DNA from: Phycisphaerales bacterium | GTDB taxonomy: Bacteria > Planctomycetota > Phycisphaerae > Phycisphaerales > UBA1924 | Direction of reading: 5' to 3' | Assembly (NCBI GenBank): GCA_020853975.1 | Contig: JADYXW010000009.1 | Location: 1 to 63,780, forward strand | DNA: 63,780 nt | Shown here: in pieces, positions 8,394 through 17,104 of the stretch | How the letters are laid out: every line of letters starts with the position of its first letter | Numbering within the stretch: position 1 is the stretch's first letter | Position numbers and translations under genes: made by a program | The notes under the pieces: model-generated | Databases searched by the model: none | Told to the model about the DNA's origin: nothing | The model's input: only the letters and a program-made list of their open reading frames with translations

Positions 8394-9281
8394 TTAGCCC
8401 CCGAGCACGCTCGCCGCGTCCTTCGCCGTGGCGGCCACCTGCGTGCGGATCTCGGCAAGCCTCTCGGAAGTGAGTTTGAGCGTGTCGAGCACCTCGGCGC
8501 TCACATCGGTCGTGAGAAGGTCCAGGCGGAAGCCCATGCCCGTCTCCGCCGCCAGGCGATCGGCGACGTAGATGACGGATGTGAGCGTGCGCAGCTCCGC
8601 CGGCAGGCCCGTCGGGTTGTGATGGTGCCCGGTGACGTACGTGAAGCTCTTGGGGAACTTCCACTTTTCGCACAGCCCGGCGCCGAAGTCCTGGTGCGTC
8701 GCTTCAAAGACCGCGAGCTCAGCCTCCAGCATGTCGCACGCGGGCACGCCCTTGCTGTCGGCGCCGGTGCGGCGGATGACCTCGGTCAGCTTGTTCCGGT
8801 CGTACTGCATCTCGATCATGATGCCGATGTCGTGCACCAACCCGGCGAGGAAGGCCTCGTCCGAGAACCCGAGCTTGAGGGAGTGGGCGATCACCTTTGC
8901 CGCAGCCGCCGTCACGTTGCTGTGGGTCCAGAGGTCGCGGGCGGAGAACGAGGGCGTGAGGTCGCCACCCCGGAAGAGCTTGGCGAGCGAGGCAGCGATC
9001 GCGATGTTCTTCACCGCGTTCAGGCCCAGCATCACGATCGCGCGATTGATCGAGCCGATCTGCCCGGGCAGGCCGTAGAACGAGGAGTTCACGACCTTGA
9101 GGATGCGGCTGCACAGCGCCGGATCGCCGGAGATCACCTTGTGCAGGTCCTGGGCGGTGCTCTTGGCGTCTTCGACCAGCTCGACCACCTTCACGGTGAT
9201 CTCGGGCAGCGTCGCAATGTGGCTGATCTCACGGATCGCGTTATTGACCGACTGTTCGCGCTGCGGTGCAACGGTGCTCAT
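8394..9281 (-). CDS. HDOD-domain signalling protein
   Basis: 295 residues from the preferred ATG at 9281, which has GGAGGGAG nine bases upstream; an in-frame ATG at 9320 has no such site. HDOD proteins are metal-dependent phosphohydrolase relatives in signalling, usually lacking full HD catalysis, and are often linked to cyclic-di-GMP, motility or stress control. Visible landmarks are LPEITVKVVELVEDAKS, ISGDPALCSRILKVVNS, FYGLPGQIGSINRAIVMLG, the HD-like LVHDIG and a late TGHHHNP. No receiver or output domain is attached. It is monocistronic by context, with a terminator downstream at 8319-8348. The partner pathway cannot be told from the neighbours. Confidence 0.88.
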   Translation of the reverse strand: MSTVAPQREQSVNNAIREISHIATLPEITVKVVELVEDAKSTAQDLHKVISGDPALCSRILKVVNSSFYGLPGQIGSINRAIVMLGLNAVKNIAIAASLAKLFRGGDLTPSFSARDLWTHSNVTAAAAKVIAHSLKLGFSDEAFLAGLVHDIGIMIEMQYDRNKLTEVIRRTGADSKGVPACDMLEAELAVFEATHQDFGAGLCEKWKFPKSFTYVTGHHHNPTGLPAELRTLTSVIYVADRLAAETGMGFRLDLLTTDVSAEVLDTLKLTSERLAEIRTQVAATAKDAASVLGG

Positions 9282-9354
9282 CTGGTGGACTCCCTCCGGC
9301 GGTGCCGGTTGTTCCACCATCGGACGTTCGCGGGCGTTGCTTCACGCCCCGCCG

Positions 9355-10527
9355 TCAGTACGAGCAGACCTTCCGTCTCAGGCCGGTCGGCTCGGCCCGG
9401 GCGAGCAGCTCGGCGATGCGTTCACCCGCCCGGCCCTCCCCGTACGGGTGAGTTATTGCGGACCTGTCGATCGCCCGGGAGGCACGGACCCCGGCCCGGA
9501 CCGCCCCGGGATCCGGGGTGTCGACGTCCACCACGTTCCCCGCCCGCTCTCGCCCGTGCTGCCTGGCGCCCACGTTCACCACGGGCAGATTGAGAGCCGC
9601 GGCCTCGATGAGCCCCGCGGAGCTGTTGCCCACCATGACGCCACCCCGAGCCGCGAGCGTCTTGAGCATGCCCACAAACGAGGGCCTGGCCATGTGCGCG
9701 CCGATGAACGCGCCCGCCCTGTGCTGGGCCTCCGGATGCGCGGGGATGCACGCCTCGATCGCTCGCACGATGCCGCCCCGGCCCGGATCGAGATTGGGGG
9801 GCAGGGCGAGCACGCGCTCTGCGTCAAGGCCCGCCAGCACCCCGGTCATTTCAGCCTCCTCCGCGTCGTCCTCGCGACCGACCGGGTGCATCAGCACCAC
9901 CACGGTCGGCGCCCCCAGCCCCTCGAACTCGTCGGGGTCCATCGCGGGGATCGTCGCCAGGTCGTCGATCGCGGGAGAGCCCACGACGTGCACGCGCTGC
10001 GGCTGCTCGCCCATCCTCACGAGCCGTTCGCCGGACGCCCGCGTCGCCGCAAAGTGCAGGTGAGCCAGCTTGGAGATGGCGTGCCTCATCGCCTCGTCGG
10101 CGATGCCCTCGGCGCGGTCGCCGCCGTGGATGTGCGAGAGCATCCAGCCGCCCACGCTCGCCGCCGCGGCCGCCGCGAATGCCTCGATGCGGTCCCCGAG
10201 CACCACGACCCAGTCGGGATTGAGCCGGTCAAAGGCGCGGGCGAATCTCGATACTCCCGCGCCCAGCGCTTCCGCATCGTCGCGACGCGTCGTCCTGCCC
10301 GCCGCCTGCATCGGCACGCCCTCCGCGAGGTATGCACCGAACTCCGCCTTGACCTCTCTGAAGGTGGGTGAGGGCAGCACCAGGTGCGACCCCGCCGCCA
10401 CTACCGAGAGTGAGAGCACCGGGTGCCTTGCCACGGCGTGCATCACGGGCCTGAGCAGGCCGAACTCCGCGCGAGAGCCGGTGACCACGCACACGTGCCT
10501 GCGATTGCTTGTGCCCGGCGCGTCCAT
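9355..10527 (-). CDS. UDP-N-acetylglucosamine 2-epimerase (NeuC-like)
   Basis: 390 residues from the ATG at 10527. The family interconverts UDP-GlcNAc/UDP-ManNAc, or hydrolyses the epimerised sugar, for sialic- or legionaminic-type acids and surface glycans. Motifs: VVTGSRAEFGLL at the N-terminus, VVLGDRIEAFAAA, SHIHGGDRAEG, VVGSPAIDDLA and, near the C-terminus, VGNSSAGLIEAAALNLPVVNVGARQHGRERAGNV, quoted here in parts: NSSAGLIEAA, then NVGARQHGRERAGNV. The hydrolysing NeuC branch also shows the early GSRAEFGLL form. The start lies 15 bases after the rimO stop on the same strand, so it probably shares that transcript although the functions are unrelated. A flagellar or exopolysaccharide sugar role is possible; no other nonulosonate gene lies nearby. 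Confidence 0.85.
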   Translation of the reverse strand: MDAPGTSNRRHVCVVTGSRAEFGLLRPVMHAVARHPVLSLSVVAAGSHLVLPSPTFREVKAEFGAYLAEGVPMQAAGRTTRRDDAEALGAGVSRFARAFDRLNPDWVVVLGDRIEAFAAAAAASVGGWMLSHIHGGDRAEGIADEAMRHAISKLAHLHFAATRASGERLVRMGEQPQRVHVVGSPAIDDLATIPAMDPDEFEGLGAPTVVVLMHPVGREDDAEEAEMTGVLAGLDAERVLALPPNLDPGRGGIVRAIEACIPAHPEAQHRAGAFIGAHMARPSFVGMLKTLAARGGVMVGNSSAGLIEAAALNLPVVNVGARQHGRERAGNVVDVDTPDPGAVRAGVRASRAIDRSAITHPYGEGRAGERIAELLARAEPTGLRRKVCSY

Positions 10528-10541
10528 GCAGCCCCCGCCTC

Positions 10542-12188
10542 TCAGGCCCGCTCCCGCCTTACGTGCAGCGAGACCTTGCGCTCCATGTCGTCGATCGGTC
10601 TCGCGACCAGGTCGTAGCCCTCGCTCTCCATCACGACGCACCGCACGAGTTCGCCCGGGCTCAGCGCGCCGCGGCTGTGCACGAACGTCACGCCGTCGAT
10701 CTGCGGCGCCTGCGCAGAAGTCCGCCCCTGATAGAGCTTGCCCCCCGCCGACACGCCGCTGGTCTTCCGCCCGGTGGTCCGCAGGGCCGCGTCGATCAGC
10801 ACGTCGACCTTGGTGCCGCCCGGGGCTTCCGCCATGGCGGCGTTGCGTGCGAAGACGATCTTCTGCTGGAGTTCCATGATCTCCGCGCGCCGGCGCGCCT
10901 TGTCCTCGGGGCTCACCGCCAGCCTCACGTCCTGCTCCATCGTGCCCGCCACGGTCCCCGGCTCGCGCGAGTACTCAAAGACGCCCACGTTCTCGAAGGC
11001 CATGTCGCGGACGAACTCGAGCAGCTCGCGGTGGTCCGCTTCGGTCTCTCCCGGAAAGCCCGAGATGAACGTGGTGCGGATCGCGACGCCGGGTACCGCC
11101 TCGCGGAGCGAGCGGATGAGGTCCTCCTGCTGGCGCCTGGTCACGTGTCTGCGCATGCCCTTCAGCACCGCGTCGCTGCCGTGCTGCAGCGGGATGTCGA
11201 GGTAGGGCAGCAGGCGGCCCTTGCGGGTGAGCTCGCCGAACGCCTCGATGATCGGCCTGGTAAAGGTCGTCGGGTACGCGTACATCAGCCTCAGCCAGCC
11301 GGAGCCGGCGGTTTCGGTGACCGCGTCCGAGAGCGCCCGCAGCAGCGCGGGCAGCCCGCCCGTGCCATCGGCGGACAGCCCGGCGCCGATGTCATCGCCG
11401 TAGCTTGTGGTGTCCTGCCCGATGATGTTGAGCTCGAACGCGCCGTCCGCGAGCAACTCGCGGGCCTCGGCAACGATCCGGTCCAGGGGCTTGCTCCGCA
11501 TCTTGCCCCGGATGCTCGGGATCGTGCAGAAGGCGCAGTTCTGGTTGCACCCCTCCGAGACCCGCAGATAGGCGTAGTGCCTGGGCGTGAGCCTCAGCCG
11601 CGCCGAGTCGTCCTCGAAGTACCCAAGGCCCTTGCCGTCCTTTCCCTGCACGGTCAGGCCGACGGTCTGCATCCCGCGATCACGGGCCGCGGTCAGGGCG
11701 TTGGCCGACACCCAGTACGCCGGCGCTTCCTCACCCGGGTGGCGTCTCGCTGCGGCCTTCACCTCAGGGTCGCCGAACGCGGCCTCGACGATCTTGTCCC
11801 GGTCAAAGACGCCCACCATCGCGTCGATCCCGGGCGCCCATTCCAGCATCTTGGCCCGGTGCCGCTGAACCAGGCACCCCGCGACCACGACGCGGCCGAT
11901 CTCCCCACGCTCCTTGGCCGCGATCGCCTCCTTGATCACCCCGAGGCTCTCGTCCTTGCTGGCCTCGAGAAAGCCGCACGTGTTCACCACCACCGCGTCC
12001 GCCCCGCCGAACGACGTGTCCTCGGGATCGTGCGACACCGGCAGCACGCCCGCCTGGGCGAGCAGCCCGAGCATCTTCTCCGAGTCCACGAGGTTCTTCG
12101 GGCACCCGAGGCTGACGAACGACACCGTCCGGGGACCGGGCTCCTCACGGCGGGGCTTGCGGCTGGGCTTTCCGGGTCGAGGGGCCAT
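10542..12188 (-). CDS. rimO: Ribosomal protein S12 methylthiotransferase RimO
   Basis: 548 residues. A radical-SAM enzyme that adds a methylthio group to an aspartate of ribosomal protein S12. The UPF0004 domain begins VSFVSLGCPKN with further cysteines in VNTCGF and VAGCLVQ. The radical-SAM cluster motif is CNQNCAFC (CxxxCxxC), followed by IPSIRGKMRS, which is typical of RimO rather than MiaB. A C-terminal TRAM-like domain ends near ARPIDDMERKVSL. It is about 100 residues longer than the usual ~440, with an insert before the radical-SAM core (around FGDPEVKAAARRHPGEEAP). The ATG at 12188 is chosen because the family starts just there; a TACGCT hexamer lies nine bases upstream inside the end of the DUF2089 gene. 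Confidence 0.95.
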   Translation of the reverse strand: MAPRPGKPSRKPRREEPGPRTVSFVSLGCPKNLVDSEKMLGLLAQAGVLPVSHDPEDTSFGGADAVVVNTCGFLEASKDESLGVIKEAIAAKERGEIGRVVVAGCLVQRHRAKMLEWAPGIDAMVGVFDRDKIVEAAFGDPEVKAAARRHPGEEAPAYWVSANALTAARDRGMQTVGLTVQGKDGKGLGYFEDDSARLRLTPRHYAYLRVSEGCNQNCAFCTIPSIRGKMRSKPLDRIVAEARELLADGAFELNIIGQDTTSYGDDIGAGLSADGTGGLPALLRALSDAVTETAGSGWLRLMYAYPTTFTRPIIEAFGELTRKGRLLPYLDIPLQHGSDAVLKGMRRHVTRRQQEDLIRSLREAVPGVAIRTTFISGFPGETEADHRELLEFVRDMAFENVGVFEYSREPGTVAGTMEQDVRLAVSPEDKARRRAEIMELQQKIVFARNAAMAEAPGGTKVDVLIDAALRTTGRKTSGVSAGGKLYQGRTSAQAPQIDGVTFVHSRGALSPGELVRCVVMESEGYDLVARPIDDMERKVSLHVRRERA

Positions 12189-12193
12189 GAGGC

Positions 12194-12502
12194 CTAGAGC
12201 GTAGGGGTCGCCCCGCTCTCGCGCGTGCGAACGTACTCCCGGACCGCACGCGCCGCCCCAAAGCTGATCTCGCCCCGGTCCAGCAGGCCCGACAGCAGCG
12301 AGCTCAGCGGGTCGGTCGATCCTCCGCCCGTCGCCGCCCGAAGCCTCTGGATCAAGCCGTCCAGCCTCAGCCGCATGGTGGGGTACGAGACGCCATATGC
12401 CGAGGCCAGATCCTTGATCGAGCCCGAGACCAGGACAAACTGTGTCACCAGGTCGAGATCCGCGTTCGAGAGGGCGGAGATGGGGTGGTGCCTCGGGTCC
12501 AC
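12194..12502 (-). CDS. DUF2089-type HTH regulator
   Basis: About 102 residues from a proposed GTG at 12502; the frame stays open further upstream, so the start is uncertain. The core DLDLVTQFVLVSGSIKDLAS, AYGVSYPTMRLRLDGLIQRL is the DUF2089 helix-turn-helix pattern, in which a short DNA-binding domain recognises an unknown signal. The gene is divergent from pdxJ across an AT-rich region and runs into rimO with a 5-base gap, so it may be the first gene of the rimO transcript. It lacks the N-terminal zinc ribbon of some DUF2089 members. Autoregulation through the AT-rich region is inferred, not shown. Confidence 0.75.
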   Translation of the reverse strand: MDPRHHPISALSNADLDLVTQFVLVSGSIKDLASAYGVSYPTMRLRLDGLIQRLRAATGGGSTDPLSSLLSGLLDRGEISFGAARAVREYVRTRESGATPTL

Positions 12503-12660
12503 TGTAACGTTGAAGAATATCAAAGTGATCTTTTGAAAACAACTACCGAAGCTTCGTATTAACAAAGATGGCTTTAGATTATAGAAACTCTGGTCAGACA
12601 GCCGTCTCCCGGGGCAAGCCAACCGGGCCGGCCGCGCCGTTCCTCTGCTACGGTTGGCGG
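12503..12660. promoter_or_regulatory. Divergent DUF2089/pdxJ promoter region
   Basis: This 158-base gap contains an AT-rich core (about 12505-12590), unlike the very GC-rich surroundings. On the minus strand there is a perfect TATAAT (12583-12578) that could drive the DUF2089/rimO transcript. On the plus strand TTGAAA (12533-12538) is followed 18 bases later by TATTAA (12557-12562). A second plus-strand element, TACGGT (12649-12654), lies six bases before the pdxJ ATG and would give a leaderless mRNA. A short inverted repeat, TCAAA-N7-TTTGA (12520-12536), sits just upstream of the proposed DUF2089 start and is a weak operator candidate. Confidence 0.5.
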
Positions 12661-13443
12661 ATGCCCCAACTGTCGGTGAACATCGATCACGTCGCCACGA
12701 TCCGGCAGGCTCGGTACCGCCAATCGCAGGACTACGGCGAGCCGGACCCGCTATGGGCGGTGCACGAGGTCGAACTGGGAGGGGCGGACGGCGTGACGGT
12801 CCATCTGCGAGAGGATCGCCGGCACATCGTCGACCGCGACGTGGAGCGGATCCGGGACTCCTGCCGTGTCCGGTTCAACCTGGAAATGGCCGCCACGGAC
12901 GAGATGGTGGGGGTTGCCTCGCGGGTTCGTGCCCACTCGGCGATGCTGGTCCCCGAGGGCCGCACGGAGGTCACGACCGAGGGGGGGCTGGACGTTCGGG
13001 GCCAGCGGGCGAGGTTAAAGGACGTGGTGGCGCGCCTCCGGGGCGCTGGGTGCGTGGTCTCGGCGTTCATCGACGCCGATCCGGCCCAGGTGGCAGCGGC
13101 CCGGGAGTGCGGCTTTGACGTCTGCGAGGTCCACACGGGCCCGTACGCAGCCGCGTTCATGGAGGCGGGCGGCGATTTTCGCAAGCCCAGTCTGACCAAT
13201 GCGTTGCGACAAGTCCGCGACGCGGGAATCCTCATCAACGCCGCGGGCATGCGCTTCAACGCTGGTCATGCGCTGAACTATGCGAACGTCGGGCCGATCG
13301 TGGCGAGCCCGGGGATGTGCGAGCTGCACATCGGTCACGCGATCGTCAGTCGCGCCATCTTCGTGGGGCTCCGGGCCGCCACGCGCGAGATGGCGGCGCT
13401 GGTCCACACGCCCGGTATGGGGGATCCGTATGGACAGGGTTGA
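12661..13443 (+). CDS. pdxJ: Pyridoxine 5'-phosphate synthase PdxJ
   Basis: 260 residues. Condenses 1-deoxy-xylulose 5-phosphate with 3-amino-2-oxopropyl phosphate to pyridoxine 5'-phosphate in the DXP-dependent vitamin B6 route. The TIM-barrel starts MPQLSVNIDHVATIRQARY and contains GADGVTVHLREDRRHI and FNLEMAATDEM, the latter with the catalytic Glu, then EVTTEGGLDV and, late, GPIVASPGMCELHIGHAIVS in parts (ELHIGHAIVSRAIF). The ATG at 12661 matches the family N-terminus; the in-frame upstream extension to 12568 is unrelated sequence. There is no Shine-Dalgarno, but TACGGT lies six bases before the start, consistent with leaderless expression. It overlaps the DinB-like gene by 14 bases. Confidence 0.96.
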   Translation: MPQLSVNIDHVATIRQARYRQSQDYGEPDPLWAVHEVELGGADGVTVHLREDRRHIVDRDVERIRDSCRVRFNLEMAATDEMVGVASRVRAHSAMLVPEGRTEVTTEGGLDVRGQRARLKDVVARLRGAGCVVSAFIDADPAQVAAARECGFDVCEVHTGPYAAAFMEAGGDFRKPSLTNALRQVRDAGILINAAGMRFNAGHALNYANVGPIVASPGMCELHIGHAIVSRAIFVGLRAATREMAALVHTPGMGDPYGQG

Positions 13444-13930
13444 CCACTTCCGGGCGCTCATGGCGTACGAGTCCTGGGCGACGGAGCAGGCGATCGCATC
13501 GATCGAGAGCGTGCCCGAGGCCGCGCGGACCTCGGCGTCATTCGACCGCGCGCTGAGGCTCATTCCGCACGTGCAGCTCGCCCGCGCCGTTTGGCTCCAC
13601 CGCCTGAAGGGGGAGCGGTACGACAACCCGAAGGACTGGTTCCCCCGCATGGACCCCTCGGACATGCGGACCCTGAGCGCCCAGGTGGACGATCGCTGGC
13701 GAGGCTACCTGGCGCCGCTCGGCGAGGCCGATCTGGACAGGGAGTGCACCTACGCGAGCAGCGAGGGCGTCGGATACGCCAGCCGCGTGGGGGATGTCCT
13801 CTCTCACGTCTTCAACCACTCGACGTACCACCGGGGCCAGGTCGCCCGGCTGGTGGCAGAGAGCGGCGGGCAGCGCGCCGCGACCGACCAGATCATCCTC
13901 ACAAGGCGCCGGCTCGATCAGCGCCCTTGA
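13430..13930 (+). CDS. DinB/YfiT-like metal-dependent four-helix protein
   Basis: 166 residues starting inside the last codons of pdxJ (14-base overlap), so translation is probably coupled. DinB-superfamily proteins are four-helix bundles with a His triad that binds a divalent metal; some are thiol-dependent S-transferases, and most are uncharacterised. The start DHFRALMAYESWATEQ is a typical first helix. Candidate ligands are the His in ARAVWLHRLKGE and the two in VFNHSTYHRGQVA (HxxxH), which is the usual DinB pattern. No domain beyond the bundle is present. A link to vitamin B6 metabolism is suggested only by the overlap. Confidence 0.82.
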   Translation: MDRVDHFRALMAYESWATEQAIASIESVPEAARTSASFDRALRLIPHVQLARAVWLHRLKGERYDNPKDWFPRMDPSDMRTLSAQVDDRWRGYLAPLGEADLDRECTYASSEGVGYASRVGDVLSHVFNHSTYHRGQVARLVAESGGQRAATDQIILTRRRLDQRP

Positions 13931-14050
13931 CCGAGGGGCCGGTTCCGCGCAGAATGGAGAGCACGCGGGGCCTCGTCGCGCAAGCAACGGCGCGCCAAGG
14001 GTCTGTGAATCGAAAACCGACATCGCGCAGGGATGTGCGCGAATCTCTGG

Positions 14051-14056
14051 TAGGAT
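14051..14056 (+). promoter_or_regulatory. -10-like TAGGAT element of folC
   Basis: TAGGAT ends six bases before the folC ATG at 14063. No Shine-Dalgarno is present, so a transcript starting about 6-7 bases below the hexamer would be leaderless. No TTGACA-like -35 is evident. Confidence 0.45.
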
Positions 14057-14062
14057 GCTCCC

Positions 14063-15580
14063 ATGCCCAGCGGCGAAGGCAAGGCCACACGCAGACGCGA
14101 GGCAGTTTCGGCGGGAAGTCAGCACGGGGGGCGGGTTGGCCCGGCGGCGGAGCCGTGCTCGGATCAGCATTCCGTGAGCGCGATCCTCGCCTCGCTCAGC
14201 AACATCGAGACCGCCAGGCCCGAGTCCCTCGACATCCCGCGCGCGTTCAACCTTGCCCGCATGCAGCGACTCATGGGGGTGCTGGGCAACCCGCAGAGTC
14301 TCATCTGCTGCGTGCACGTGGCGGGCAGCAAGGGCAAGGGAAGCGTCTGCGAGATGACCGCCTCGTGCCTGGAGGCGTGCGGCTACACCGTCGGCGTCTA
14401 CACGAGCCCGCACCTGGTCGATCTTCGGGAGCGCATCCGCATCAACCGCGACATGATTTCTCGCGAGCAGTTCGCGGCGGTGATCCGGCGCGTCCACGGC
14501 GCGGCGTCGCAGCTGCCGGCGGACCTAGGGCCCGCGTCGCTCTTCGAGGTCCTGACCGCCGCCGCATTCGTGCATTTCGCCGAGATGGCGGTGGACATCG
14601 CGCTCATCGAGGTTGGGATGGGTGGGAGGCTGGACGCGACGAACATCATCCGCCCGGCGGTCTGCGCCATCTCGCAGATCCAGCTCGAGCACACCGCGGT
14701 GCTCGGAGACACGCTCGAGAAGATCGCGGCGGAGAAGGCCGGCATCATGAAGCCGGGGGTGCCCTGCGTGACAGTGCCCCAGACCGACGGGGTGATGGCG
14801 CAGCTCCGGGCCGCCGCCGCGAGCGTCGGCACCACCCTCGAGCAGGTCGGCAAGGACATCGAGTTCTCGTACCGCGTGGGGAGTTCCCCCGAGCTTGGCC
14901 CCCACGCGCGGGTCGTGCTCACGACGCAGCGCAGCAACTTTGAGCACCTGCCCGTGCCTCTGCGGGGAGAGCATCAGGCGGTGAACTGCGGGCTGGCGCT
15001 GGCGATCCTCGACAAGCTCCGCGGCGCTGGCTACGACACGCCCGAGCCCATGGTCGCCCAGGGACTGGCCCGCACGCCCGCGCGCGGGCGGCTGGAACTG
15101 ATCAACGAGCGTCCACGAATACTCGTCGACGGCGCGCACACCCCGGACTCCATCGCCGCGGTCATCCGCGCCGTCAGCACTCACGTGAAGTACGACTCGC
15201 TGGTGGTGGTCTTCGGCTGCGCCGCGGACAAGGACGTGCCCCGGATGCTGGAGGCCCTCGCGACCGGCGCCGACAAGGTGTTCTTCACGCGGGCGACGGA
15301 CCACGCCAGGGCCGCGGACCCGCGCGAGCTTCAACGACGCTTCGCGGAGTCGTCGTCCAAGATGACGCAGATCGCCCCGACCGTGCGCGACGCGCTCAAC
15401 CTCGCGGCCCGCGCTGTGCAGCGCGATGATCTGATCCTCGTGGTCGGCTCGTTTGTCGTCGCGGGGGAGGCCAAGAGGCTGCTCGCCGAACGGAACGCCG
15501 CCCGGCGCGACGAGGCGATCCGCGAGGTCAAGCCCAGCGGCATCGCGCCCCAGCCCGGCGAGCGACGGCGCAGGCCCTGA
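14063..15580 (+). CDS. folC: Dihydrofolate/folylpolyglutamate synthase FolC
   Basis: 505 residues. Adds glutamate to dihydropteroate and/or extends polyglutamate tails on folates, using ATP. The Mur-ligase-like signature is clear: RAFNLARMQRLMGVLGNPQ, VAGSKGKGSVCEM (P-loop), YTSPHLVDLRERIRIN, EVGMGGRLDATNII, ISQIQLEHTAVLGDTLEKIA (quoted from QIQLEHTAVLGDT), AEKAGIMKPGVP and, in the C-domain, ILVDGAHTPDSI. Length is slightly above the usual ~430 because of a ~45-residue N-terminal extension and a basic tail (GERRRRP). The stop abuts, with no gap, the stop of the convergent MATE gene. Confidence 0.95.
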   Translation: MPSGEGKATRRREAVSAGSQHGGRVGPAAEPCSDQHSVSAILASLSNIETARPESLDIPRAFNLARMQRLMGVLGNPQSLICCVHVAGSKGKGSVCEMTASCLEACGYTVGVYTSPHLVDLRERIRINRDMISREQFAAVIRRVHGAASQLPADLGPASLFEVLTAAAFVHFAEMAVDIALIEVGMGGRLDATNIIRPAVCAISQIQLEHTAVLGDTLEKIAAEKAGIMKPGVPCVTVPQTDGVMAQLRAAAASVGTTLEQVGKDIEFSYRVGSSPELGPHARVVLTTQRSNFEHLPVPLRGEHQAVNCGLALAILDKLRGAGYDTPEPMVAQGLARTPARGRLELINERPRILVDGAHTPDSIAAVIRAVSTHVKYDSLVVVFGCAADKDVPRMLEALATGADKVFFTRATDHARAADPRELQRRFAESSSKMTQIAPTVRDALNLAARAVQRDDLILVVGSFVVAGEAKRLLAERNAARRDEAIREVKPSGIAPQPGERRRRP

Positions 15581-17044
15581 CTACGCGGCGGGCCCGCTCT
15601 TCACCAGCCTGATCTTTCTCCACGATCCGCCCAGGAACCGCACCAGCAGGAAGACGCAAAGGAGCGCGATGTAGCTCGCCGCGGCGATCCACGCGCCCAG
15701 CGACTCCAGACCCGGGGCCAGGTGCGTCAGGGCGGTGCCCCCCGCCACCAGCACGGCCCACGCGAGCACCACGGTCGCCAGCCCGGGCACGAGCGTGTCT
15801 CCCGCCCCGCGGAGCGCGCCGGAGATGGTCATGGCGACTGCGTCGAAGAGCTGGAACGCGGCGGTTGCGATCATGAACTGCTCGCCCAGCCCCACCAGCG
15901 CCCGCGCCGCCTCCGGGGGCGTGTCGCTCCGGATGAAGAGCCTCACCAGCGGCTCCCGGAACAGCACGAAGACCACAGCGCACAGGCCCATGTAGACGGT
16001 CGCGGTTCCGACCGCCAGCCACGCGCGACTGGCGGCGAGGTCGCTCCGGCCCATCCCCTGGTATTTGCCCACCAGCGCCGAGCACGCCACGGACAGGCCG
16101 ACCGCCGGCATGAACGAGAGTGACATGTACTGGTGGGCGATCCACCCCGCGGTCGCGTGGTGCACGCCGAAGTGGCTTACCAGGTGCACCATGAAGTAGC
16201 CCCAGCAGATCATCTCGTTGCCGAACATCGCGGCCTGGGGCCAGCCCACGCGGAGAAGGTCGCGGATGTGCTCCGCGGAGGGGCGCCACGCGGCCCGGGT
16301 TTGCAGAGCCCGGTCCATCTTCGGGCCCAGAAAGACCGCCGCCGGGATCGCCAGCTCCAGCACCGTCGCGATGACCGTTCCCCACGCGGAGCCCGCGACA
16401 CCCATCGCGGGGATGTGGAGCACGCGAGCGATCCATGCTGCCGATTCGCCGAACGCGCCGAGCTGGGGCGAGGGTATCGGCCCGAAGATCAGCACCGTGG
16501 AGAGCGCGATGTTCAGGATGTTCGCGGAGATGCCCGCGACCATCACGACGCCCGCGCGGTGCATGCCGTAGAAGAAATGCCCGACGGCCCGCGTTGAGAT
16601 GTTGATGCCGGCGCCCCACAGGAGGATTCGTCCGTACTCCGCGCCCAGGGCCGCCTGCGCCTCATCCACGCCCGCGGTGCGCAGCACCCACGGGACCGCG
16701 AAGGAGTATGGGAGCAGCAGCAGGAGCCAGTAGAGCAGGCCGAGCCACAGCCCGTTCCACACGTAGGCGGGCCCACGCTCGGGCTTGCCGGCGCCCATGT
16801 TCTGCGCCACGAACGGGTTGATGACGTTGAGCAGACCGTAGGCGAGGGAGATGGGCACCCACGACGCCAGGCCCCCGTTGCCCTGCGCGCCGACGTAGAT
16901 CGGCTCGGGCCCGATGAGCGAGCAGAGCCACTTGTCCGAGAAGGTCATCGCCGTGTAGCTCGACATCGTGGCCACGGTCGGCCCTGCGATGCGGAGCATC
17001 TCGGCGACGGCGGACTGTCCGGGTTCGCGGTGTGCCCTTTCCAA
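15581..17044 (-). CDS. MATE-family efflux transporter
   Basis: About 487 residues from a TTG at 17044; a GTG at 17062 and an ATG at 16999 are alternatives. TTG is preferred because TACGCT (17058-17053 on the minus strand) lies eight bases upstream. Twelve hydrophobic segments are arranged as two similar halves, beginning AEMLRIAGPTVATMSSYTAM and IGPEPIYVGAQGNGGLASWV, with NPFVAQNMGAGKPERG in the first half and VGKYQGMGRSDLAASRAWL in the second, as in MATE/NorM/DinF exporters that use Na+ or H+ gradients. The substrate is unknown. It is convergent with folC with no intergenic space, so no hairpin terminator fits between them. Confidence 0.88.
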   Translation of the reverse strand: MERAHREPGQSAVAEMLRIAGPTVATMSSYTAMTFSDKWLCSLIGPEPIYVGAQGNGGLASWVPISLAYGLLNVINPFVAQNMGAGKPERGPAYVWNGLWLGLLYWLLLLLPYSFAVPWVLRTAGVDEAQAALGAEYGRILLWGAGINISTRAVGHFFYGMHRAGVVMVAGISANILNIALSTVLIFGPIPSPQLGAFGESAAWIARVLHIPAMGVAGSAWGTVIATVLELAIPAAVFLGPKMDRALQTRAAWRPSAEHIRDLLRVGWPQAAMFGNEMICWGYFMVHLVSHFGVHHATAGWIAHQYMSLSFMPAVGLSVACSALVGKYQGMGRSDLAASRAWLAVGTATVYMGLCAVVFVLFREPLVRLFIRSDTPPEAARALVGLGEQFMIATAAFQLFDAVAMTISGALRGAGDTLVPGLATVVLAWAVLVAGGTALTHLAPGLESLGAWIAAASYIALLCVFLLVRFLGGSWRKIRLVKSGPAA

Positions 17045-17104
17045 GCGGGCGGAGCGTAGCACGCGACGCCCGCCGCCACCCCAACACGCCCGTCCCGATC
17101 CGGA

